From Rotaria sp. Silwood1 (lineage: Eukaryota > Rotifera > Eurotatoria > Philodinida > Philodinidae), in the NCBI GenBank assembly GCA_905250075.1, contig CAJNOP010000020.1:1203399-1267398 (forward strand): 64,000 nt of DNA, written 5' to 3'. Shown here piece by piece: positions 23,970 to 35,761 of the stretch (the stretch's first letter is position 1; each line of letters begins with the position of its first letter). The notes beneath the pieces were generated by a model. The model saw nothing but the letters and a program-made list of their open reading frames with translations. It did not search any database and was not told where the DNA came from. A program made the position numbers and the translations under genes.

Positions 23970-26727
23970 ATGACACTATTACGTATCTTGTGTTTACATG
24001 GTTATCGACAAAATGGAAATATGTTTCGAGAAAAAATAGGATCATTTAGGAAATTATTAAAAAAACATGTGGCTGAATTCGTTTATATTGATGCACCACA
24101 TATTATTCCAGTACAAGATAATACAAATGAACAAGATACTAGTGCGACAGCATCAAATCGATCAAATGAAAAGGGTATTGTGATAGATTATAATAGTTCG
24201 CATGAAAACTTTGAAAGAAAGAAAATATTCAATTTAACAACCTATCATTTTCCTAAATGTCAAAAATAGATTTTCTTCATGAGAATTATAATTGAAAATA
24301 TTTTTTTTTCTGCATTGCCTTATGAGAGATGTCAAAGAAGTTTGGCATATCATTATAATAAATACAAGATAGTCTAAATAGCATACTAGTGAATGATTCT
24401 ACATATGGATTTGACAGGAAAATCAAATAATTGAAAACTAAATACTTATATATATATATATAGTAAATAGTTCCAGATACTAGCAATCAATCAATATCAA
24501 TTCTAATGAAATTGTTTTAGTTTCATATGAATAAGAGTAAATAACTAAAGTGACATGTCCAAATAAACACTTCTTACTGTGCGTTCAAATGGATTGATTT
24601 TTCTGTTGGTGGCAGAAACTTATCTTAGACATTTTTTTTTCATATGGATAACTTAAACTGATACTATTGTTAAGTTATATTTTGGATCTCATCAAAGCTC
24701 TTTTACTTATTGTCAAGTACGAAGAACACATGAACTGTTCCATAGATAATATAATACGAAGTCGAAAAGAACTATATTGATGCATAGAGAACAAGTTTTT
24801 TAAACTAGTAGCCAGTTTAACCCTTTCAGGTCCATCGTACTAAATTTAGTACGGTTTTTTCAAGTTGCGTAATCTTTTAATAACTCGGGAGGGTAAACAG
24901 ATATTGAGATGCGATTTCCTCTATGACATAGAAGAGACTGCGGTGAATGCACCTACATGAAAATTATAACTGTAATGAGATCACTCAGGTAGAACGCCTG
25001 ATGAGCTTTTAGGACACTACCTCTACAAGGAGGACAGATAATGCCATTTTGCGGAACCCAAAGTATTTTCGTTTTTCCATGTTGAAATCACGTTAGGAGT
25101 GACTCATAATGGTATTCCAAAGATTGATTTTGCGATAGCTTTCAATCGAATTTTGACCCACACCCGTACTCCTCTACGGCGATGATCAAATTGCTTCTTT
25201 ACCACCTCCGTGAGGGAGTACGAGCATGGGCCCAAAATCGCTTTGAAGATTTTTAAAAAGTTTTGATGAAAATATTCACAGTACTACCCATAATAAATAT
25301 AAAATCTCAAAGAAATTTCAGTTACTAGCTGAGGCATGGGTCTGAAAAGGTTAAATGCTGAAATTCATGCCTTTTAAGTACAAGGCATTGAGCCTATTGA
25401 GCACCAACTTCTTTTCAAAAATCAGTATTCCATGTTTTGAAACTTCGAAATTTAATAATTGTAGTGTGGGTGTGACTATTCTCTGTAGCCACACCCAAAT
25501 TGTCATTTTTCTGTATCTGCCACTATTATTAAAAAAACGATAGTTGTGTCGAATAATATACTATTTAGAAGATTGTTCTAAGTACTCGAAGCGCATAGAG
25601 ATATATTCTGGTATGAAGAACTCTTTGTTTACATATAAATTAATTTTCGTTGAGGCCTAGATCGTACGGGGCAATCTTTATGCTTCTAGTTTGTTTTTAT
25701 TTCTTTTTCTTACTTTCTTAGACAACAGCTGAAAATTATCGACGAAATGTTATACATGTATTTTTCTTACTTGATAACAGGTAAAATTGCTCTCTTGATA
25801 CCAAACATAATATGTAATAGTTGTATTTACTTACCTTATCCTTATAAAAAAAAAAACCTTTGAATAAACTTCTACCGTTAACCAAAAAGAATCAACCCAT
25901 TTTATAGGAGTGACGAGGAGGTATTTCATTTTTTTTATCAAAGTGCTATTTATAGTCCACACTGTAATATGGCCTTTTGAGTTACACGTTTTAGCTTTTA
26001 ATAGTAATTCAATAATATTCTTAATATCTGTTACACTTCATAACATGACAATTGATAGGTTAGTTACTCTCTGCTTAGTCATCTGACGTACTTTTTATCC
26101 TATAAATTTCATTTCAGCTAAGATTAAATTTTACATAAAAAACAACTTTAATTTCGTTGTATATTTTGCATAGAATAATCACACACTTTATTAAATAGGG
26201 AAAATCTTTTTCAACGAATGACAAGAAACCAAAATCGAACTTCATTTCATTTCATTGTTTTCTAAGGTTGGTGGTTTTCTTCATGTGATGAAACTTATGA
26301 TCCATTAGCAACAACATCATGTGATCAAGGTTTTGAACAATCATTAGAATATGTAATGAAATATATCAATGCACAACAAGTACCTTTCGATGGTTTATTA
26401 GCTTTTTCACAAGGTGCTGCTTTTGCTACATTACTTCTTGCTCGTTATGCTTCAACAAAATATCCTTTTCGATTTGTTATATTAGTTGCTAGTTTTAAAA
26501 GTGGTCAAGAACAACATCAATCCATGTATAATAATCTTCAAATTGATTTACCTAGTTTACATGTTATTGGACTAGGTGATCGTGTTATACCTTGTCTTAT
26601 GTCAGAAACTCTAGCAAAGGAATATTATAAAAATGCTGAAATATTACGACATGATGGTGGTCATTTTATTCCGACAACATCGGAAGCTAAATCAATCTAT
26701 ATAAAATTTCTTGATCGTTTTTTATAA
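23970..26727 (+). CDS. OVCA2: Esterase OVCA2 (FSH1-type serine hydrolase)
   Basis: OVCA2 is a small alpha/beta hydrolase with activity towards long-chain esters in mammals. Exons are 23970-24174 and 26267-26727, giving 221 residues, close to the usual size. The N-terminus reads LRILCLHGYRQNG, the oxyanion-hole region. The splice junction restores the GWWF motif. The nucleophile is Ser in LAFSQGAAF, the acid Asp in GLGDRVIP and the catalytic His in DGGHFIP. The only intron is 2,092 nt, about thirty times the local norm, and contains a TTAA-flanked MITE (24821-25350). A TTTTAG acceptor-like site sits one base before the ATG, and HSDL2 follows 69 nt after the stop, which suggests trans-splicing in an operon. 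Confidence 0.93.
24821..25350. mobile_element. piggyBac-type MITE flanked by TTAA
   Basis: The 530-bp element lies in the OVCA2 intron. TTAA is present directly outside both ends (24817-24820 and 25351-25354), the target site used by piggyBac elements. The ends are inverted: CCCTTTCAGGTCCAT on the left against CCTTTTCAGACCCAT, the complement of the right end. No transposase-sized open frame is present, so it is non-autonomous. Its base composition is more GC-rich than the surrounding intron. Confidence 0.85.
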
Positions 26728-26796
26728 AATTTCTCTGTTTTTTTCTCTTCAGATAAGATTTTTTAATCTTTAAAATTTTGAATATTTTGAAAATTC
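26728..26796 (+). promoter_or_regulatory. OVCA2-HSDL2 intercistronic gap with a candidate trans-splice acceptor
   Basis: Only 69 nt separate the OVCA2 stop from the HSDL2 start. Within it, TTTCTCTGTTTTTTTCTCTTCAG (23 nt ending at 26752) is an excellent polypyrimidine tract and CAG acceptor, and there is no room for a normal promoter. No AATAAA is present. I infer a two-gene operon in which HSDL2 mRNA is released by spliced-leader addition at 26753. The acceptor could instead belong to an intron whose donor lies in OVCA2. Confidence 0.6.
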
Positions 26797-28911
26797 ATGC
26801 CGTAAGTCAGATAATTCTTTAGTAAAGCCAAAAAATATTTTCTTGGTTTTTTAACTTAAAGATCGTTAGCAGGCAAAACAATTTTCATAACGGGAGCATC
26901 TCGTGGTATTGGTAAACAAATAGCATTACGATGTGCAAAAGATAAAGCTAATATTGTTGTTGCTGCTAAAACAACTGAACCTCATCCAAAATTACCAGGA
27001 ACAATTTATACAGCCGCTGAAGAAAGTAATATTTTTTTGTTTTTATGAAGAACAATAAATTTTTTTTTTCTTCATTATAAATGTTTTTCTTTTGTTATTT
27101 AGTTGAAAAAGCTGGTGGAAAATGTTTACCATGTGTTGTTGATGTACGTGATGAACAACAAGTTATTAAAGCATTTGAAGAAGCTGCTCAAAAATTTGGT
27201 GGTATTGATATTTTAATTAATAATGCATCTGCTATTTCATTAACTGATACACCATCGACACCAATGAAACGTTATGATTTAATGCATTCAATTAATGCCC
27301 GTGGAACTTTTCTTTGGTATGTAATTGCTATTTTTTTTTTCTTTCATTTGTGATGAAAACGCTGAAATAAAATACTCTTTTTGAAAAGTATTATGTCTTT
27401 TAGAAAAATCAAAGTTAAGATGATAGTCTGAGGTGTGATCTTTCATAAACGACATGGTTTTTTTTAATATCTGCTTTTTTTTTGCGAACGTTTTTGATAA
27501 TTTCGATCATCTTCTACTTGAAAAATATGTTGTTTTCAGACAAAGCTTTATTTATACTTAGCTGAAATACTCGAAGGAGTTTCATGATAGCCAATTGCTA
27601 TTTTTATGCTTGCAAGAGCATGTAAAGCTGCACAGTCCATTTTTGAATTAAGCTTTTCTTTTATTATTTAAGAAGAAAAACACTTACAACTGGATGAACA
27701 ATTTTTCAGAGTTTTCGAGGTATAGAATTTGTCATCTTTTTTCTTTTCATAAAAAGTAGGAATTAAAAGAAAAAAAGAGAATACTGCAGCCTGCCGTGAT
27801 CTTTTCAAAAAAAAAAAGCAAATTAAATATATTTACATATTATTGTTTTTTATTAATTGTAGCTCAAAAGTGGCTATTCCATATTTAAAAAAATCCTCGA
27901 ATCCTCATATTCTTATGAATTCACCACCATTATCATTGAATCCATATTGGTTTAAAGGACATGTTGCTTATACTGTTGCTAAATACAACATGTCTTTATA
28001 TGCGTTAGGTCTTGCAGCTGAATTACGTGAATCTGGTATTGCTGTAAATACAATATGGCCAAAAACTGGTATGAAAGTTTTATTTTTTATTTTTTTTCGG
28101 TTTTTTTGTTTCTATTTTTTCTTTTAAATTTCAATAGCTATTGATACTGACGCAATAAATTTAATTGCTGGTGAAGATTATCGAAAAAAATGTCGACGAC
28201 CAGAAATTATGGCTGATGCAGCATATGCAATTATAACACAAGATAGTCGTGCATGTTCAGGCAATTTTTTTGTTGATGAAACATTACTTCGTCAACAAGG
28301 TGTAACAGATTTTGATCAATATGCTGTTGTACCTGGTACAACTGATTTAATGCTTGATTTTTTTCTTGATGAAAATCTTCCGCAATTACAACAGCGAGAA
28401 TCATCAAAAACTAAACAAAAATCCGAAACAACGAAAAGTGAACCAACAAATGTCGAACAAATATTTGATAATATTAAAACATTATTAACACCAGAATTAT
28501 TAAAAAAAATTAATAGTGTTTATGCATTTGATTTACAAGGTATTGAAATTAAAGCAATATTAAAAAAACCACACAGAAAATCATTTGTTTGTATTTAGGA
28601 GACATGTGGTATTTAGATATGAAAAATGATAATGGTAGTGTTGGTCAAGGTGAACCACCATCTGGTAAAGCACAATGTACATTAAAAATGTCAAAAGCTG
28701 ATTTTCAATCAATGTTTTCTGGAAAATTAAAACCAACAGCAGCATTTATGGGTGGAAAATTAAAAATTCAAGGTAAATTTCATTGTTTCATTATGGATAT
28801 TTGTCTTTTTAATTCATTAATTGCTTTTGTGTTCTCTTTTTTGCAGGCGATTTATCAACAGCACTTAAATTAGAAAAATTACTTAATCAAATGGTCAAGT
28901 CAAAACTTTAA
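26797..28911 (+). CDS. HSDL2: Hydroxysteroid dehydrogenase-like protein 2 (HSDL2), SDR plus SCP2 domain
   Basis: HSDL2 is a peroxisomal short-chain dehydrogenase fused to a sterol-carrier domain and is linked to fatty-acid metabolism. Exons are 26797-26801, 26862-27025, 27103-27316, 27863-28068, 28138-28539, 28599-28772 and 28847-28911, giving 409 residues. The first coding exon is only 5 nt (ATGCC), and splicing gives MPSLAGKTIFITGASRGIGK with the TGxxxGIG nucleotide-binding motif. NNASAIS, NSPPLSLNP and the YTVAK catalytic Tyr/Lys pair follow. The SCP2 domain occupies about residues 300-409 (MFSGKLKPTAAFMGGKLKI). The protein ends in Ser-Lys-Leu, a canonical type-1 peroxisome targeting signal. 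It converges with the LRR gene downstream. Confidence 0.95.
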
Positions 28912-29216
28912 AATGATCGTTTTGATTTTATATAAACTAATAGCAGGCTTTTTTTTTCTTATAAACAACCAATGATCCTTTCTTTTTTTTATTAAATATT
29001 AAGGCTATTACTATAGAACTAGTAGAAAACAAAACATCTAAAAAATTTTAATATTTCGTTTTTTTTGCAATAGTATTTCAAATATAAGTTTATTTTTGTT
29101 TTAGGTAAAATAAGCTAAAACATATAGTTTTATTTAGATAAAAGCAGAAAAAAATTGGAGAATTTCTCCTATATTTAATAGGATATTTGTCTTTTTAGTT
29201 TTTTTTCTTCATGTTT

Positions 29217-30419
29217 TTAACATTCACCATCGAGTTCATTATGGTGTTGTTGTTGTTGTCGACTGATAATATCTAAATAAAGTATATCATTCATAACTTG
29301 AGAATAACTTGGTAATGAATCAGGCTCAATTGTTGGACAATACATAAAATGATTTTGATTATGATTAGTATCAGCCATTTGAATAGATTCATTTAGATGT
29401 CTTTCATTTATAACTTTTTGTCTGCTACATTTAAACAATATATAAAACAGTAAATCATGACAACGCCGAGCACAATAATGTAAACATAAACCAATAATAA
29501 GTCCAATGATACAACCAATTAGAAACAAAAAAATGATTTGTCGAGAAAACAATAAGGATGATGATGATTGTGATTGTTCATCATTTAGTAGTGAATCAAA
29601 TAGTGCAAGATGATTACATACTAATTCTTCATTTATTTTTTGTATATCAATATTACGAAATGGTAAAGGTGTTTCACATTGACCAGTTAACGTTTGTGAA
29701 GGCTCATCCATAAGAATTAATGTTCGATAATGTTTAAGTGAATTGACAAGATCACTACAAGCACAATGCCAATGATTATTCATTAATTGAAATCTATCAA
29801 CAAATGGACAAACATTCATTATAGTTGTTTGTAATTGTGAAAATGATAAAAGACCACGATTATCATTTAAATAAATTTGTTCTAATGAACATGAATTTGA
29901 TTCTAATGTACCATTGTGAATTTTCACATAACCAACTGTATTAATACCATTTTGTGATAGATCAATAGTTTGTAATGGTATTAATAACCAAATAGGTTCA
30001 ATTGCTGTAAGAAAATTAAATGAAACATTTAATGATATTAAATTATGAAACGATTGAAAATCACGATTATTTATTGATATTAAACGATTTTGTGATAAAT
30101 CAAGATGATAAATATGTTTTAAATGATGCCAAAATGGTAAAATAGATAAAGATATTATGGCATTTGAACGTAATGAAACATTTTTAAGATTAGAAAATAA
30201 ATGAAAAAGATTATTTGATAAAATATATGCACCCGATTCAATCCATTCAATATGTTTTATATGAGAATAAATTGATTTATTATTTAATGGTATATTACTA
30301 TCAATAAAAGATGTTTGTCGACAAAGAAGTTTTTCATCTGTTATATATTCACAAGGAATGGAAGACACAAGTTCAGCAGTACTTGCATAAAAACCAACAA
30401 AAATGACTATGAATAACAT
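29217..30419 (-). CDS. Single-pass leucine-rich-repeat membrane protein
   Basis: This is an intronless 400-residue frame. It has an N-terminal signal peptide (LFIVIFVGFYAS), an N-terminal cysteine cap (CEYITDEKLLC), and about five LRRs with the LxxLxLxxNxL pattern (HIYHLDLSQNRLISI, NLISLNVSFNFLTAI, LQTIDLSQNGI). A C-terminal LRR cap follows (WHCACSDL with later Cys residues near GQCETPLPF and LVCNH). One transmembrane segment comes next (IIFLFLIGCIIGLIIGLCL, about residues 290-310) with a basic stop-transfer patch. The cytosolic tail of about 85 residues holds a PSYSQV segment and ends in a Gln/His run. The architecture resembles trophoblast glycoprotein and related neuronal LRR adhesion proteins, but I cannot assign an orthologue. 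Confidence 0.85.
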   Translation of the reverse strand: MLFIVIFVGFYASTAELVSSIPCEYITDEKLLCRQTSFIDSNIPLNNKSIYSHIKHIEWIESGAYILSNNLFHLFSNLKNVSLRSNAIISLSILPFWHHLKHIYHLDLSQNRLISINNRDFQSFHNLISLNVSFNFLTAIEPIWLLIPLQTIDLSQNGINTVGYVKIHNGTLESNSCSLEQIYLNDNRGLLSFSQLQTTIMNVCPFVDRFQLMNNHWHCACSDLVNSLKHYRTLILMDEPSQTLTGQCETPLPFRNIDIQKINEELVCNHLALFDSLLNDEQSQSSSSLLFSRQIIFLFLIGCIIGLIIGLCLHYCARRCHDLLFYILFKCSRQKVINERHLNESIQMADTNHNQNHFMYCPTIEPDSLPSYSQVMNDILYLDIISRQQQQHHNELDGEC

Positions 30420-33400
30420 GGTTTATTTGTAATGCCATAGTCTTTGACGTTGATACTTACAGTAAAAGAAAAGTTTTAGTTTTTTTAGTTTTTTTTTTTT
30501 CATTATAAAATTAAAAGTAATTTTAACTCACTTGTTTCGAATACATTCTTAGTTTAACAACACGTTCCTTTAAGTTCACATACTCAACATTCATTATACA
30601 GTTTTTTTTTTTTTTTTTTTTTTGTTAATGTAAAACGAGGGATCATCATTGTAAGATGTAACCAATAACCTTCTAAATTCATATGGCTTCTTTATTTGAA
30701 TACTCTTTCTCCTTCCTCTTCTTTCTTTGTCTATTATGTCATAGATCCTTCAAAGGTCATTCGATTGTGTTTGAGTCGTGTGCATGTATATGTCCAGCGT
30801 GACAGTAAAGAAGAATAGAAATGCATATACATGTACAGCTTAAACATTGTGATAAGCTAGTCAATCGATGAAGGAAAAAGGAAGAGATTGAAGTAACACC
30901 TCCACTAAACTAAAACAAAAAAGATTCATGACATTATGTTATTTAAATAAAGCATACAAATCTCTTCATAAGAAAAATAAACAATTTCGAAAATGAGTTT
31001 ATATGTTTTTTAAATATGAACTATAGATGAAGATTATGCTTAAAGATATAAAATTAACATTAATATTCAAGTTTAAATAAAAGAAATATGAATAAATTTT
31101 GTTTAATAATGTAAAAAAAACAACAAGTAACCGTTTTTCAAGGTTAAATAAAATTAAATATTACTTATTACGCAACTATTCAATTTACTGTTTGATCGTA
31201 TGTTGTAATATGTAGAAAGACAAATTGTTCACTTTTTTTTGTCATTCTTTGGCACAAAAATCAATGGTCCATCAAATTTCATTAGTCATGTTCATGAAAG
31301 ATGAAAACGAAATCATCGATATTTTCCATCAATATCTATTATCAATAGTAGATCATATTATCACAATGATACCTATTGAAAACTTTTCATGCATGGATAT
31401 AAACAACGTCTAATGGTTACATTTGATAATCCTTAAAGAAAAAAAAATTACAGATGAAGCATATCTAATCAATATTTTTCATTGTTAGCAACGTTATAAG
31501 AAAAAGAATCTATTCAATAACAAATACAAGTTAATCGCCTACAACATATGAAGTTTAGATGAATATCATATTACATATAGTGAGATGTTCGATTAAAATC
31601 TTTCTGATAACTTCTTCGCCATTGATAGGGAAACAATCAAAAAAAGATACATTGATAATAATTCTTTTTATCTACATTCTTTTAAAAGTTCTATTAGTAG
31701 ACTCTGCTGACATTGTTAGTATTGATATTGATTGTCCAAGATTTATTGTAACAGACACGTACAATAAATGAATACATAATTTGCAGACATTTGACCGACT
31801 CAAAAGAGCAAATACGATAAATGTTATGCAGTCTAGTCTAGGACATAGAACAATATTAAATCATAGTAGATTGTTGATTGAACCTTGATCGAGTAATATT
31901 AGGTTCAGTTCTTTTTCGACAAGTGTAAATATCATATTACTCTTGTTCAGTTTCTATCGTTAATTCAAAATCTAATCATTTATTTTCTACGATCGAACAT
32001 TCTGTCCTAGAAATGCAACTAAAAAAACTTCGCATGCTAATAATAATTGAGTTTTCATACTAGCTTATTACATTAGTACTATTCCCCTATCGAATTCAGC
32101 CAATACGACATGACAGTATTACAAGCATGGAGAAAAACTGCGATGATTTTAGTTATGATGTTGATTTTCTAATTTTAGCAGTTCTCAATGGACGGAATAG
32201 ATAATCAGTTGTTGATTCACTTGCTTATTCAACTAATCTTTAGTCTGCTCTTAATCTTCTAATATACTGTGGTTATACTTAATATTCAAAACAGACACAA
32301 GACAATTATGTTGGATTAGAACTACTATATAATATAGATGGTTGAGGACAACACTTACAAAATACGTGTATTATTTATGTAATATTTGTCGATAGCTTTA
32401 CAATGTCAAATATAATCAATATTATGAATAAGTCATATCTTGATTCAATTATAAAAACATTAGATGAATGTACTACATTGATATAAGAATTAAAATTTTT
32501 TCATTACAATTATAAGATTGCTTATTTTTGAAATATTATTGATGTTTTTGCCTTTTCATTTTATCTTTGAAAAAATAAATTCGATTTTTATTGGGTTATA
32601 TATATATGTATGTTATTTGTTTTCTTTAATAGTAAGTATTGATTTACTTTGAATCATTTCGTTATGTTGAACTCAGATCAATGAATTAAGGTCAGTTCCT
32701 GTCGGAATCGGACAGAGCCGATAATTGGATACGACCATTGAATTTCTACTTGCAAGTTCTTACCATTTTTCAAATTTTTCGATCGGAAATAGTGTCTTTC
32801 CTGCATGCCCTCACCGGAACTCCATAGATCCGGACGCTAAAATCATTGACCTAGTAACTTCTATAAATAAATAGTAGCTTGTGTATAATACTATATTACA
32901 TAACTATTAGTGTCGTCTTTTATCTATGACTAAAGTCAATAAAGCATACCAAAAAATTTAATATCTCAGACTATCCAAAGTATACTTTGTACATCAAATA
33001 ATAGTTAATAGAACATAAGCAGAGAAATTCTTTAAAAGAAAAGAGAGTTATAATATGTCTTTTATTTTAATCATTGAACACAAATTGAAACTTTCATTAG
33101 TTGTAGTTTTTTTTATATTTCTATGATGATTTCGACATAAATTCTTATATTATTCATGCACTACAGCTATGCATAACTTCAAGAAACTCGATAATGGTTA
33201 TATGAATAAAGAGTTATTTAAAAAAGTCGTAGAAAAATACTTATTTCTGCATTTTCTGAAATTTGAAAATTCTAACTATCTACTAGATTCTACTGACATC
33301 TATTTTACTTTCTCAAATCAATTGGTTCTTTCAATCGATCTCATCTAGTGACACATAGTAGGTGGGTTAATTTTTCGTTTATTATAGGCATCTCATAGTC

Positions 33401-33460
33401 ATTCAGGTTAACTAATAACTCACCAAGAATAGAAAACAATGTCCTGATATATTTCTAGAT
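30420..33460. other. Intergenic region between the LRR gene and SGTA
   Basis: AT-rich DNA of 3 kb that separates the divergent LRR and SGTA genes and so should hold both promoters. A GC-richer patch at about 32690-32850 stands out from its surroundings and may be a repeat remnant. No gene or RNA is supported. Confidence 0.5.
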
Positions 33461-35530
33461 ATGTCTCAACAAAACATACCAAAACAACGTTTAGTCTATT
33501 CAATTTTAAAATTTCTCGATGGAGAAATACAATCTGAGATCAATAATGCTGAACGACGTGAGAGCATGGAAGGTAATTTTATCAATATAAATTATATAGA
33601 AAAAGAAAAGAAGAAGACTTGATTTCTATTTTGAATATTTCAATTTTTTATTTTAGTTGCTGTGCAATGTCTTGAAACAGCGTATGATGTATCACTTGCA
33701 AATACACAAAATGAATCAACATATGGTCCAGCTATAGATCTTTTATCACTTGTATCTGAGATTTCAACAATAACAACAACAACAACAACTCATCCTGCAA
33801 CGTTTCCATCATGGATCGGCGGTAATGAACAACCGGTAAAAAAAAAATTTTTCCTTCGATGTCAAATTATTTCGATCAAAAGATTTTGTTTTTCTTTAAA
33901 GCCAATGAGTGTACCATTAACAGATGATATGCGACAACAAGCAGATAAACTAAAAAATGACGGAAATGAATTTGTTAAACAAGAAAAATATCGAGAAGCA
34001 TTAGATGCATATAATGCAGCTATTAAAATTGATGGTAATAATGCTATTTATTATTGTAATCGGTCAGTTATCTTCAAATGATTATTTCATTATAATAGAT
34101 TTATCTTTTTCTTTTTTGTAGTGCTGCTGCACATAATAAATTAAATAATAACGATCAAGCATTAAGTGATTGTTTTCGTTCAATTGAAATTGATCCTAAT
34201 TATAGCAAAGCTTATGGACGACTTGGGTAAATCAAAAGTCTTTTTTTCTTTATTAGAAAATGAATTAATAAGAAATTTTTTTTTTGTTTAGTGTTATTTA
34301 TCTTTCATTAGATAAAGTACATGAAGCACTTGATGCTTATAAAAAAGCTCATGCATTAGAACCAAATAATGAAAATTATAAACAATCAATTAAAATTTGT
34401 GAAGAACGATTAAACGGAACACCAGCTGGTAGTGGTGGTGGTGCAGCTGGTGTATGTTAAAAACTAGATCTTTATTATCAACGACATGTATGTTTCTTTG
34501 TTTATTTAGGGTCCTAATCTTCAAGCAATGTTTGGTTCATTATTAGGTGGTATGGGTGGTCCTGGTGGCCCTGGTGCAGCCGGTGGACCTGATATGATGT
34601 CATTTTTTAATAATCCGTCATTGATGAACATGGTTTGTTTTTTTTGTAGAAATAGAAATATTTCAATTTATTTTTCTGCTGATTTATAGGCAATGCAATT
34701 TGTTCAAAATCCTCAAGTTCAAGGATTGTAAGGGATTTTGTTATTTAAATTGAAACTTTGTTTTGAGAACAAATCATGAGTAAATCAATCAAAATATCCG
34801 CATAAGGATGTGGATGTAGAGTGTGTGGCTATGGGAATGTAGAGTTAAAAGATATTGCCAGAAAGTTGCAAAGAGTATATCTGAATCTTCTTGACCAAAA
34901 GATACTTGGAGAGGATATGGATAAAAAGTTTTTTTCACGAGACAAATAATTATTTTCCTACCGAAGTGCACCTCCATAAAGAGTCGGGAACTTTTTCTTA
35001 GAAAATTTCTGGGTATGTCTCTGACGTAGTACCACTGTGGGCGTAGGTATCGAGTAATACGGAGTCTTTTTAAATTAATTACTGAACTTTTAATAAAAAA
35101 AAAAAAACATACGAAACATTTACTATAACATACTAAGCAATTAAATATAAGTAGTTTATTTTTTATAGAATGGCTAACTTAGTAACAAATTTAGGCGCAC
35201 AAGAAGGTGGTGAAGTTGGTTTACAAACTCTATTACAAACGTAAGATAGAACACAATAAAGAATTCTGATAATTGAATCTATTTTTGTTTGTCTTCAGAG
35301 GTCAACGTATGGCTTCAGAATTATCAGCTAATAATCCTGATCTTATCGAATCTATTCGGCGTAGTATGGGTAATCGAACGCAACCCGATGGAAATAATGA
35401 TTCAGGATCAGGCGATAATTCCAATGGATCATCAAGTATATTGAATAAAATTATTAAGAATATTGTATATATCTATTTTCTTTTCATAGATCCTAATAAT
35501 AGTTCAGATCAAAATAACTCATCATCATAA
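33461..35530 (+). CDS. SGTA: Small glutamine-rich TPR protein (SGTA/SGTB)
   Basis: SGTA is a co-chaperone that passes tail-anchored and mislocalised membrane proteins between BAG6 and TRC40 and binds Hsp70/Hsp90. I read 10 exons: 33461-33572, 33657-33835, 33902-34062, 34122-34226, 34292-34451, 34510-34632, 34690-34727, 35169-35240, 35299-35435 and 35490-35530. They give 375 residues. The N-terminal homodimer domain is clear ([27 protein letters not shown]). Three TPRs follow ([50 protein letters not shown]) with clamp-type residues. Next come a Gly-rich stretch ([12 protein letters not shown]) and a Met/Asn/Gln-rich substrate-binding region. The final Asn/Ser-rich tail replaces the Gln-rich tail of vertebrates. 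A TTTCTAG acceptor-like site ends 2 nt before the ATG. Confidence 0.93.
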
Positions 35531-35761
35531 CACCAAAACTATTGTTAATTATTATCTATATGGATTTGTTAATGACATTTTTATTTAAAATTCGTGTGTA
35601 AACGATACATCAGTTTTGTTTTTCTTTTTCTTCTTATTCACAATTTATTTCATCATATTCATACACATACAGAACAATGCGTCTACAGTTTTTTTTGTGA
35701 CTCTCAAAGTTTTCTTTAAAGAAAAAAAAAAAGATACTAATGTGCACACGATATCTAATAT

